This document shows positions 1 through 6,557 of a stretch of 13,978 nucleotides of DNA, piece after piece (the stretch's first letter is position 1; each line of letters starts with the position of its first letter). The translations under genes were made by a program, and so were the position numbers. The notes beneath the pieces were generated by a model. It ran no database searches, was not told the DNA's origin, and was given only the letters and a program-made list of their open reading frames with translations. The stretch is taken from positions 1 through 13,978 of the forward strand of contig DASSLZ010000010.1 of assembly GCA_035689165.1 (NCBI GenBank), given 5' to 3'. This DNA comes from DASQJL01 sp035689165. GTDB taxonomy: Bacteria; Eisenbacteria; RBG-16-71-46; SZUA-252.

Positions 1-1350
1 CTCTCCGACGAGGTCGCGCTGGTCACGCCGCTTCTCCTGATCGGCCTGGACCGCTGGGGATCGCCGCGCGTGGCCGAGCGGGGGCGCCGCACGGTCTACT
101 GGGGATTCACCGCCGTCGCCGTCGCGGGCCTGCTCGCCCGGCTCGGAGCGCACTCGCTCCGGCTGAACGAGCCGCACGACCAGGTCGCGGCCGGCACCGC
201 TTTCTGGGCGCCGCTGATCGCGACAGGCGAGTACCTGCGCGCACTGCTCGTCCCCTACCCCTTGAACGCGATGCGCTCGCTCACCACCCCGGACGCGGCA
301 TCGTGGGGACTTCGTCTCCAGGCGCTCGGCGGCGTGGCCCTGATCGCGCTGTTCGTGTGGCTCCGCCGCAAAGATCCCCTCGCGCGGACGGGCGCTCTGC
401 TCCTCTTCCTCCCGCTCCTCCCCGCGCTGCCGATCGGCCCCTTCCAGGGGACCTTCGTCGAGGAGCGCGCGGCCTATTTCGCCTCAACCGGCCTCGTCTT
501 CCTGATGGCCTCGCTCGTCGCCGGGATCGCGGGGCGCCCCCGCGAGACGCGCATCGCGGCGGCGGCGGTGATGGCCGCGGTCGTGCTGGGCGCGGGTGCC
601 CTCACCATGAACCGGCTGCCGGTCTGGTCGAGCAACGTGGCGCTGCTGGACGACGCCGTGCGGCACGACCCGCGCGATCCCGCGGCGCACGTCGCGCTGG
701 CCGACCAGTACATCGCCGAGGGGAACTACCATGCGGCGCTCGCTTCCCTGGACCGCGCGATCGCCGTCGATTCGACCCGCGCCCTGGCGTGGCACCGCCG
801 GACGCTCCTTCTCAACCGGATGGGGAAGCTCCCCGAGGCCGAGGCGTCGGGCCGTCACGCGGTGGCGATCCAGCCCTCCGAGGCGATCTTCTGGGCCAAC
901 CTGGGCGACATCCTGACCCGCGAGGGGAAGACGCACGACGCCAACGCGGCGAACGGCCGCGCGGTGACCCTGGACCCGAAGAACCCCGATAACTGGTACA
1001 ACTATGGCGTGTCGCTCGCCGCGTCGGACAGCCTTCCCCAGGCCATGCAGGCCTATCGCCGGGCGATCGGGCTCAACCCTGGCCACTTCCAGGCTGTCAA
1101 TAACCTGGGGGCGGCCCTCGCCATCTCCGGCCGGATCGCGGAAGCGCGCGACGTGTACATGAAAGCAGTCGAGCTCGAGCCCAGCTCCGTCCAGGCCCGC
1201 ATGAACCTGGCGCTGGCCTATCTGCGCCTGGGCGACGTCGCGGGCGCCTCCGCCCAGCGCGAAGCGGTCCAGAAGCTGGACCAGGCGGCGGCGATGCAGC
1301 TGGTCGAGATGATCAAGCAGGTGCAGGTAGGCAAAGGGGCGACCCGATGA
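1..1350 (+). CDS. TMTC-like membrane protein with C-terminal TPR repeats (5' truncated)
   Basis: The frame is open from base 1, so the true start lies outside the window; a GTG at 70 is in frame but the coding signal continues upstream of it. About 449 residues are visible. The N-terminal half has several hydrophobic helices and features typical of the TMTC / O-mannosyltransferase-like family: an acidic loop followed by a TPLLLIGLD helix near residue 10, a YLRALLVPYPL segment near residue 75, and an FVEERAAYFASTGL segment near residue 150, the counterpart of the family's ER-x-x-Y-x-P-S-x-G motif. The C-terminal half holds about six TPR units at 34-residue spacing, beginning near residue 230. 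The family is thought to act in membrane-linked glycosylation or as a membrane scaffold, but with the N-terminal catalytic part missing no reaction can be assigned. The stop overlaps an ATG (ATGA at 1347-1350) that opens a 13-codon mini-ORF leading to the next gene. The fold call is strong; the function is open. Confidence 0.85.
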   Translation, partial: LSDEVALVTPLLLIGLDRWGSPRVAERGRRTVYWGFTAVAVAGLLARLGAHSLRLNEPHDQVAAGTAFWAPLIATGEYLRALLVPYPLNAMRSLTTPDAASWGLRLQALGGVALIALFVWLRRKDPLARTGALLLFLPLLPALPIGPFQGTFVEERAAYFASTGLVFLMASLVAGIAGRPRETRIAAAAVMAAVVLGAGALTMNRLPVWSSNVALLDDAVRHDPRDPAAHVALADQYIAEGNYHAALASLDRAIAVDSTRALAWHRRTLLLNRMGKLPEAEASGRHAVAIQPSEAIFWANLGDILTREGKTHDANAANGRAVTLDPKNPDNWYNYGVSLAASDSLPQAMQAYRRAIGLNPGHFQAVNNLGAALAISGRIAEARDVYMKAVELEPSSVQARMNLALAYLRLGDVAGASAQREAVQKLDQAAAMQLVEMIKQVQVGKGATR

Positions 1351-1388
1351 CCCCCGCCCTCGTCCGCCGCTCGAGCCGCACATCATGA
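1347..1388 (+). other. 13-codon bridging mini-ORF between TPR gene and DUF6754 gene
   Basis: The frame reads MTPALVRRSSRTS. Its ATG overlaps the TGA of the TPR gene (ATGA) and its TGA overlaps the ATG of the next gene (ATGA at 1385-1388). A Shine-Dalgarno-like AAAGGGG at 1333-1339 sits 7 nt before this ATG, whereas nothing comparable precedes the downstream ATG at 1385. The first five residues equal the start of the next protein. It may be a relay for terminating and re-initiating ribosomes, or a neutral by-product of a start-site duplication. Translation is not shown. Confidence 0.4.
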
Positions 1389-1400
1389 CCCCCGCCCTCG
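1347..1400 (+). repeat. Start-site duplication, offset 38 bp
   Basis: A 16-nt sequence beginning with the start codon (ATGACCCCCGCCCTCG) occurs at 1347-1362 and again at 1385-1400. Only the second copy is in frame with the DUF6754 gene. Because 38 is not a multiple of three, the first copy opens a different frame, which closes at the second ATG. Confidence 0.85.
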
Positions 1401-2179
1401 ACACCCGCCTCTTCGACCCCAGCCGGATCAACCTCCTCGTCGGCCTCGGGATCTTCCTCATCTTCCTGATCATCAACATCTCGCGCGCCCGGCGCGGCGC
1501 GGGCATGTTCATCCGGCCCTTAGCCGGGCTCAAGGCGGTGGAGGAGGCGATCGGGCGCGCGACGGAGATGGGGCGCCCCGTGCTCTACGTTCCGGGTCTC
1601 GGGGACATGAGCGAGGTGGGCACGCTCGCCTCGATCACCATCCTGAGCCGCGTCGCGCGGCGGACCGCCGAGATGGGATGCGACCTGGAGGTGCCGGGCT
1701 ACGATCCCGTAGCCGCGACGATCATGGAGGGCGCGGTGCGCCAGGCCTACATCGAGGCCGGCCGCGGCGACGCCTTCCGTCCCGGCTCCGTGCACTACGT
1801 GAGCGCGCAGCAGTTCGCCTACGTCGCCGCGGTGACCGGCTACATGCTTCGCGCGCGGCCGGCCACGAACATCTTCATGGGCTCCTTCTACGCCGAGTCG
1901 CTCTTCCTGGCCGAGACCGGCAACCTGACCGGCGCGATCCAGATCGCGGGCACCGATCAGGTCACCCAGCTCCCCTTCTTCGTCTGCGCGTGCGACTACA
2001 CGCTGCTCGGCGAGGAGCTGTACGCGGCCAGCGCCTATCTCGGCAAGGAGCCGATCCAGCTCGCGACGATCGCGGCGCAGGACTGGGCCAAGGCGCTCGC
2101 GGCGGCCACGGTCGTGGTGGCTTCCATCCTGATGGCGCTCGGGCATCCCGAAGTGGGAAAGCTCCTCCACACCCAGTGA
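1385..2179 (+). CDS. DUF6754-type membrane-anchored protein
   Basis: 264 residues. There is one transmembrane helix near residues 16-31, a basic stretch (RARR) at 34-37 suggesting a cytoplasmic flank, a central soluble alpha/beta-looking domain, and a second helix near 236-253. Conspicuous polar motifs in the soluble part are VPGLGD (69-74), GSFYAES (166-172), AGTDQVTQLPFF (188-199) and the acidic pair E210-E211. I recognise this layout as the uncharacterised DUF6754 family; that assignment rests on recall, not a search. No catalytic residue can be named. It is the first gene of a four-gene plus-strand cluster of membrane proteins and is separated from the TPR gene only by a bridging mini-ORF. 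The start at 1385 is kept because no other in-frame start lies nearby and the start of the protein is echoed in the 38-bp duplication. Confidence 0.75.
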   Translation: MTPALDTRLFDPSRINLLVGLGIFLIFLIINISRARRGAGMFIRPLAGLKAVEEAIGRATEMGRPVLYVPGLGDMSEVGTLASITILSRVARRTAEMGCDLEVPGYDPVAATIMEGAVRQAYIEAGRGDAFRPGSVHYVSAQQFAYVAAVTGYMLRARPATNIFMGSFYAESLFLAETGNLTGAIQIAGTDQVTQLPFFVCACDYTLLGEELYAASAYLGKEPIQLATIAAQDWAKALAAATVVVASILMALGHPEVGKLLHTQ

Positions 2180-2191
2180 GCGACTGAGCCC

Positions 2192-2809
2192 ATGCGCTTC
2201 GGCCCGCTCCTCGTCACGTTCGTCACCGGCGCGCTCCTCGTCGCCTTCTTCTTCGTGCCGCATCACGCCGCCCAGGAAGCGCAGAGCGTCATGCTCGACT
2301 GGGCGAACGTGGTCTACGCCTTCGCGCTCGTGCTGGGCTCGGTCTCGCTCTGGACCGCGCACCAGAAGAAGGTGACGACGCGCGCGCCGGGATGGATCTA
2401 CAGCGTGGTGACGCTGGCGTCGCTCGCGTTCGTCACCATCTGGGGCTGCGTCCAGGGGGTGGAGGAAGGCACGGCGGTGAACGCCTTCTACAACACGGTG
2501 AACGCGCCGCTCGCCTCCACGATGTTCGCGCTCCTCGCGTTCTTCATCGCCTCGGCCGCGTTCCGCGCCTTTCGCGCCCGCAATGCCGAAGCCACCCTCC
2601 TCCTCGTGACCGCGATCGTCATGATGATCGGGCGCGTGTCGATCGGCGAGTACCTCTGGCCCGGCTTTCCGAAAGTGACCGAGTGGCTCCTCGACGTGCC
2701 GAACCTGGCCGCGAAGCGCGCGGTGGCGATCGGGGTGGGACTGGGCGCGATCTCGACCGCGCTCAAGATCATCCTCGGCATCGACCGGTCGTACCTGGGG
2801 CGCTCATGA
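2192..2809 (+). CDS. Hypothetical polytopic membrane protein (about six helices)
   Basis: 205 residues, with hydrophobic segments near 5-23, 37-56, 67-86, 104-126, 132-150 and 173-196. A conserved-looking C-terminal end, ALKIILGIDRSYLG (190-203), follows the last helix. No transporter or enzyme motif is recognised. It starts 12 bp after the DUF6754 stop. That stop forms GTGA (2176-2179), opening a trivial three-codon frame that ends at 2187, five bases before this ATG. The ribosome-binding site is weak, so coupling to the upstream gene is likely. It probably forms the membrane core of a complex with its neighbours; this is inference from packing and topology. Confidence 0.7.
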   Translation: MRFGPLLVTFVTGALLVAFFFVPHHAAQEAQSVMLDWANVVYAFALVLGSVSLWTAHQKKVTTRAPGWIYSVVTLASLAFVTIWGCVQGVEEGTAVNAFYNTVNAPLASTMFALLAFFIASAAFRAFRARNAEATLLLVTAIVMMIGRVSIGEYLWPGFPKVTEWLLDVPNLAAKRAVAIGVGLGAISTALKIILGIDRSYLGRS

Positions 2810-2832
2810 GCGCGGCACGGAGGTCGTCATGA
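2806..2832 (+). other. 8-codon bridging mini-ORF (MSAARRSS)
   Basis: The ATG overlaps the stop of the six-helix gene (ATGA at 2806-2809) and the TGA overlaps the start of the next gene (ATGA at 2829-2832). It has the same geometry as the junctions at 1347-1388 and 3665-3706, and again encodes Arg/Ser-rich residues. The Shine-Dalgarno of the next gene lies inside it. Translation is unproven. Confidence 0.35.
2819..2824 (+). promoter_or_regulatory. Ribosome binding site GGAGGT
   Basis: A near-perfect Shine-Dalgarno sequence lies 4 nt upstream of the ATG at 2829 and supports that start. It is the only strong one among the internal junctions of this cluster. Confidence 0.7.
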
Positions 2833-3668
2833 ACGGGCCGCGGCAGAGCATCTGGACCCGCCTCCTGCGTCTCGACCGGCGGATCATCTTCGTCCTGATC
2901 GCGCTCGCCACGGCGATCCCGCTCCTTCGGCCCGTGAACCTTCCGATCGCGGTCTCGCCGCGCGTGCGCGCCGCCTACGACACGGTGGACAAGCTGCCCC
3001 GCGGCTCCTACGTGCTCATGTCGCTCGACTACGAGCCGGACATCATGGCCGAGCTCCAGCCGATGGCGAAGGCGGTGCTCCGCCACTGCTTCCGGAAGGG
3101 ATTGAAGCCGGTGGTCCTGACGCTCTATCCCGCGGCCCCGGGGCTGATCGAGGAGGCGCTGCGCGTGAGCGCCACCGCCGAGGGCAAGAAGCGGAACGTG
3201 GACTACGTGTTCCTGGGGTACAAGTCGGGGAGCCAGTCGGTGATCCTGGGGCTGGGCGAGAGCATCCGCACCATGTTCCCCACCGATTTCTGGGGGACCC
3301 CGTTGAACCAGATCCCGATGATGAAGGGGCACAATTCCTTCGCCGACTTCCCGCTCGTGATCAACCTTTCCGGCTCCTCGATCGCCGACTACTACGTCCG
3401 GATCGCGGCGACGCGCTACCGCAGGCCGATGATCCTCGGCTCGACGGCGGTCATGACGGCCGACTACTACCCGTATCTCTCCGCGGGGCAGATCCTGGGG
3501 CTGATCGGGGGGATGAAGGGCGCGGCCGAGTACGAGCGGCTGATGGACCTCTTCGGCGACGCGCGGCGCGGGATGGACGCGCAGAGCCTGGTGCACGTGG
3601 TGATCGTGGTGCTCGTGATCCTGGGCAACCTGGCGCTGTTCTCGTCGGGAGGGCTGCGCCGGTCATGA
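2829..3668 (+). CDS. Hypothetical protein: helix, soluble domain, helix
   Basis: 279 residues. A transmembrane helix lies near 18-33 and a second near 254-272; between them is a roughly 215-residue mixed alpha/beta region. Visible segments are YVLMSLDYEPDIMAEL (61-76), GLKPVVLTLYP (91-101), DYVFLGYKSG (125-134) and FPLVINLSGSSIADYY (174-189). The hydrophobic strands alternating with helices recall a Rossmann-like fold, but no nucleotide-binding glycine motif is seen. Topology mirrors the DUF6754 protein two genes upstream, so the two may form matching halves of one assembly. The start at 2829 is supported by the GGAGGT site. The stop forms ATGA with the first copy of a duplicated start site. 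No function is assigned. Confidence 0.75.
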   Translation: MNGPRQSIWTRLLRLDRRIIFVLIALATAIPLLRPVNLPIAVSPRVRAAYDTVDKLPRGSYVLMSLDYEPDIMAELQPMAKAVLRHCFRKGLKPVVLTLYPAAPGLIEEALRVSATAEGKKRNVDYVFLGYKSGSQSVILGLGESIRTMFPTDFWGTPLNQIPMMKGHNSFADFPLVINLSGSSIADYYVRIAATRYRRPMILGSTAVMTADYYPYLSAGQILGLIGGMKGAAEYERLMDLFGDARRGMDAQSLVHVVIVVLVILGNLALFSSGGLRRS

Positions 3669-3722
3669 TCCCCGTCACGCAGAAGATAGGGCCGCGCCGG
3701 TCATGAATCCCGTCACGCAGAA
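3651..3722 (+). repeat. Imperfect tandem duplication of a translation start, offset 38 bp
   Basis: Bases 3651-3684 and 3689-3722 match at 31 of 34 positions. The first copy includes the end of the upstream gene and an ATG at 3665; the second includes the true ATG at 3703. The encoded starts are MIPVTQK and MNPVTQN. The copy-one upstream region has GGGAGGG (3647-3653); in the second copy this has become a poor match. Confidence 0.9.
3665..3706 (+). other. 13-codon bridging mini-ORF (MIPVTQKIGPRRS)
   Basis: The ATG overlaps the stop of the upstream gene (ATGA at 3665-3668) and the TGA overlaps the ATG of the downstream gene (ATGA at 3703-3706). It has the same length and offset as the mini-ORF at 1347-1388, although the sequences are unrelated. 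It may couple translation by reinitiation. No proof of expression. Confidence 0.4.
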
Positions 3723-4320
3723 CTGGATCGCGGCCTTCCTCACTTTGTGCGTGTTCAGCTTCCTCTATCGCGACAATCCCTTCTACCGATTCGCGGAGCA
3801 TCTCTTCGTCGGCGCCGCGGCCGGCTATCTCCTGGCCGTGCAGTATCAGAACGTGATCAAGCCGAACGTGATCGGCGAGATGAACCAGGGGAACATGCTG
3901 CCGCTGGTTCCGCTGGCGCTGGGGATCATCCTGCTGGGGCGGCTCTGGCCGCGCACGTCGGGCATCGCGCGCTGGTCGCTCGCCTTCTACGTGGGGATCT
4001 ACTCGGGGATCGCGATTCCGTCCTATCTGCAGGCGCAGATCTTCGCGCAACTGGCCGACCAGGTGAAGCCGTTCGCCCCCGGATGGGGCGCGGTCAACTC
4101 GGCGCTCATCCTGATCGGCTTCATCACCGTGCTTTCGTACTTCTTCTTCTCCGCCGCCCACAGGGGGCTGCACGGCCTGTCGGCGCGGATCGGCATCTGG
4201 TTCTTGATGGTCGCCTTCGGCGCGTCGTTCGGCTACACGGTGATGGCGCGCGTCTCCTTGCTCATCGCGCGCATGCAGTTTCTACTGAGGGACTGGCTGC
4301 ACCTGCTGCCCCCGGCTTAG
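3703..4320 (+). CDS. Hypothetical polytopic membrane protein, last gene of the cluster
   Basis: 205 residues with hydrophobic segments near 8-23, 33-48, 65-81, 91-108, 129-149 and 160-184. The N-terminal motif YRDNPFYRFAEHLFVG (22-37) and the C-terminal ARIGIWFLMVAFGASFGYTV (161-180) look like conserved family signatures, but I recognise no named family. The ATG at 3703 is the second copy of a duplicated start; the frame is open upstream but holds no start codon nearby. The gene ends 21 bp from the convergent antiporter stop. It is inferred to be a membrane subunit working with the three preceding genes. Confidence 0.7.
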   Translation: MNPVTQNWIAAFLTLCVFSFLYRDNPFYRFAEHLFVGAAAGYLLAVQYQNVIKPNVIGEMNQGNMLPLVPLALGIILLGRLWPRTSGIARWSLAFYVGIYSGIAIPSYLQAQIFAQLADQVKPFAPGWGAVNSALILIGFITVLSYFFFSAAHRGLHGLSARIGIWFLMVAFGASFGYTVMARVSLLIARMQFLLRDWLHLLPPA

Positions 4321-4344
4321 CCAGGCGGGACGGCCACCCGTCTA
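4318..4344. terminator. Short convergent intergenic region with small inverted repeat
   Basis: Only 21 bp separate two converging stops (TAG at 4318-4320 on plus, TAG at 4342-4344 on minus). GACGG (4329-4333) and CCGTC (4338-4342) form a 5-bp stem with a 4-nt loop. There is no T-run on either side, so intrinsic termination is doubtful and transcripts may overlap. A TAGCCAGGC 9-mer recurs at 4318 and 4343. Confidence 0.25.
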
Positions 4345-6495
4345 GCCAGGCTGAACAGCGGGACCCTCCAGGATCCGAAACGCCGACTCCAGCGCCTGGT
4401 GGTCCCCGACCAGCACCATGATGTCTCCGATCTCCAGCTCGAGGTCGGCTTCCGGCGAGATCTTCGGCTTCCCCGCGCGCACGATCGCGATCACCAGGGC
4501 GCCCGTGCGGCCCCGCAGATCGAGGGACGCCAGCGTGTGTCCCGCCGCGGGCGAGCCCGGCTCGACGAAGAAGGTGTCGGTCACCGCGCCCGCGATCATC
4601 CGCTCGATCGAGTGGGTCAGCTCCACCGAGACGTCGCCGCCCCGGAGGAAGGCGTAGCCCTCGCGGCGGAGCGCGCCCTCCTGCAGCCGGATCACGTTTC
4701 CCGGCACGTGGTAGCGGCGCAGCACGCGCGTGACGATGGCGATCGAGGTCTCGAACTCCTCGGGGATCGCCTCGTCGGCGCCCAGGCGACGCAGCTCCGC
4801 GACCTCGGCGACCAAGCGCGTGCGCGCGATGATGTAGGCGCCGGGATTGGCGCGGCGCACCTGGGACACCGCGTGCCGCGTGGCCGACGCGTCGGAGATG
4901 GCGAGCACCACCACCGCGGCGCGCTCCACCCCGCAGGCGTGCAGGCTCTCGGGGCGCGAGACGTCCCCGAACTGGATCGGAACGCCCTGCGCGCGGGCCC
5001 GGCGCACGTTCGAGGGGTCCATCTCGAGCACGACGTAGTGGATCCCCAGCTCGGCCAGCGCGTGCGCGACGTTCCTGCCGTTCAAGCCGTAGCCCGCGAC
5101 GATGACGTGATCGCGCAGCGCGCCCGCTTCCGTTCCCGTGCCGGAGCCTTCCTCGCGCGCCCTCCCCCCGAACCGCGCCACCCCCGAGCATGAGGCGCTG
5201 GCACCGGCCCCCGTCGCCCGCGCGGCCTCGCGGGCGCCCAGCCACGATCCGAACGGGACCAGGAACGGCGTGATCACCAGGCTCAGCACCGCGACCGCGA
5301 AGAACTCGCGGCTCTGCGCCGCCGAAAGGAGCCCGTTCCGGATCCCGACCGAGGCGAGCACGAAGGAGAATTCTCCGACCTGCGCGAGCGAGATCCCCAC
5401 GATCGCGGCCACGCGCAGGGGGAAGCCCATCAAACGCACGATCGCGGCCGCGACGATCGCCTTGAGCGCCACGGTCAGGAAGAGCCAGCCGCCGATCGAG
5501 GGGAGGTTCGCGGCGACGAACGCGGGCTCGAGGAGCATCCCGATCGAGATGAAGAAGAGGCTGGAGAAGAGATCGCGGAAGGGCACGATCTCGGAGACGA
5601 CCTGGTGGGAGTACTCCGATTCGCTCACGAGGAGCCCCGCGAGGAAGGCGCCGAGCGCGGGCGAGAGCCCGAGGCGCTGCGTAAGGAGCGCCGATCCCAG
5701 GCAGACCGCGACCGCCATCATGACGTAGAGCTCGCGGACGCCGCTCCGGATGACGGCGTTCACGATGCGCGGCATGAGCCAGCGCGCGGCGGCGATCACT
5801 AGACCCGCGATCGCCACGCCGAGCAGGAGGCGCGCGGCGAGCGAGAGCGTCCCGCTTCCCGAGAGCGCGCCGCTACCGCCCGAGAGCGCGCCGCTACCGC
5901 CCGAGAGCGCGCCGACGGCCGCCGCTCCGCCGTCCCCGACGGCGCCGGCCGCGCCCACCGCTCCCGCCGCCGCGGCGAGCGCGGGCACGAGCAGCAGCAT
6001 CGGCACCATCGCGATGTCCTGGAAAAGGAGGATGCCCACGAGAAGACGCCCCTGCGGCGCGTGCGTCTCGCCGCGCTCCCCCAGGCTCCGCATGACCATC
6101 GCCGTGGAGGAGAGGGTGACGAGCATTCCGGCGAAGACGGCGCCGGCGAGCCGCGCGTGGATCGGCAGGAGGAGCAGGACGCCGGTCACCGCGGCGATCG
6201 TCGCGACCACCTGGAGCGGCCCCGCCACGAGGAAGGCGCGGCCGATCTCGCGCAGGCGCGCGAGCGAGAACTCGAGACCGACGATGAAGAGGAGGACCGA
6301 GACGCCGACCTCAGCGAGAGCGCTGACATGGGCGGTGTCCGCGATCCAGCCGAGCGCGCCGGGGCCGATCAGGATGCCCGTGAGCATGAACCCGACCGCG
6401 GCGGGAATCCTGAAGCGGCGGCTGGGAAGCAGCACGACGAGTGCCGCGGCCAGCGCGACGACCAGGTCGCGGAGGAAGGTGCTCTCGCCGTGCAT
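4342..6495 (-). CDS. CPA2/KefB-type cation:proton antiporter with TrkA-N and TrkA-C domains
   Basis: 717 residues. An inner-membrane monovalent cation/proton exchanger domain covers about 1-415, with family signatures LLFIVGLEFS (68-77), LLFQDIAMVP (156-165), SPALGAFLAGLLVSE (278-292), FFISIGM (314-320) and AQVGEFSFVL (371-380). A nucleotide-binding RCK/TrkA-N domain follows from about 462, with GYGLNG inside a GxGxxG loop (468-473) and an acidic residue at the end of the second strand (E491). A TrkA-C-like regulatory domain covers about 635-712. Such proteins exchange K+ or Na+ for H+, and ligand binding to the RCK part gates transport. Two unusual insertions are present: a glycine/alanine/serine-rich loop (172-217) with 7-residue repeats, and a low-complexity linker (423-458) before RCK. 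The gene follows the aminotransferase through a bridging mini-ORF and may be last in that operon. The ion is not predictable from sequence. Confidence 0.92.
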   Translation of the reverse strand: MHGESTFLRDLVVALAAALVVLLPSRRFRIPAAVGFMLTGILIGPGALGWIADTAHVSALAEVGVSVLLFIVGLEFSLARLREIGRAFLVAGPLQVVATIAAVTGVLLLLPIHARLAGAVFAGMLVTLSSTAMVMRSLGERGETHAPQGRLLVGILLFQDIAMVPMLLLVPALAAAAGAVGAAGAVGDGGAAAVGALSGGSGALSGGSGALSGSGTLSLAARLLLGVAIAGLVIAAARWLMPRIVNAVIRSGVRELYVMMAVAVCLGSALLTQRLGLSPALGAFLAGLLVSESEYSHQVVSEIVPFRDLFSSLFFISIGMLLEPAFVAANLPSIGGWLFLTVALKAIVAAAIVRLMGFPLRVAAIVGISLAQVGEFSFVLASVGIRNGLLSAAQSREFFAVAVLSLVITPFLVPFGSWLGAREAARATGAGASASCSGVARFGGRAREEGSGTGTEAGALRDHVIVAGYGLNGRNVAHALAELGIHYVVLEMDPSNVRRARAQGVPIQFGDVSRPESLHACGVERAAVVVLAISDASATRHAVSQVRRANPGAYIIARTRLVAEVAELRRLGADEAIPEEFETSIAIVTRVLRRYHVPGNVIRLQEGALRREGYAFLRGGDVSVELTHSIERMIAGAVTDTFFVEPGSPAAGHTLASLDLRGRTGALVIAIVRAGKPKISPEADLELEIGDIMVLVGDHQALESAFRILEGPAVQPG
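5860..5916 (-). repeat. 21-bp minisatellite inside the antiporter gene
   Basis: Two identical 21-bp units (5860-5880, 5881-5901) are followed by a partial third (5902-5916) and preceded by a degenerate unit. On the coding strand they encode GALSGGS repeats in a membrane-domain loop (residues about 196-213). The unit is a multiple of three, so copy-number slippage would lengthen or shorten the loop without a frameshift. Confidence 0.85.
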
Positions 6496-6557
6496 CAGGC
6501 CCGGCCCATGACGGTCCGACCCGTCACGGCCTTCCCCGCCTGGGGCGCGGCGCTCAT
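6495..6557 (-). other. 20-codon bridging mini-ORF between aminotransferase and antiporter
   Basis: On the minus strand, the ATG at 6557-6555 overlaps the TGA stop of the aminotransferase gene (ATGA). The frame stays open for 20 codons and its TGA (6497-6495) shares one base with the antiporter ATG (TGATG). The product would begin MSAAPQAG and contains GRT and GRA, so it is small and basic. The antiporter start lacks a clear Shine-Dalgarno, so a reinitiation relay is plausible. It could also be chance in GC-rich DNA. Confidence 0.35.
6509..6526. other. Inverted repeat in the antiporter leader
   Basis: TGACGG (6509-6514) and CCGTCA (6521-6526) form a perfect 6-bp stem with a 6-nt loop, 14 nt upstream of the antiporter start on the minus strand. 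No T-run follows. It may be an mRNA stem modulating translation of the antiporter, or a protein-binding dyad. Confidence 0.3.

Noticed and set aside
484..1533. Minus-strand open frame of 349 codons opposite the TPR and DUF6754 genes
   Set aside because: Arg/His-rich translation with no family resemblance; the plus-strand frames have clear TPR and transmembrane patterns.
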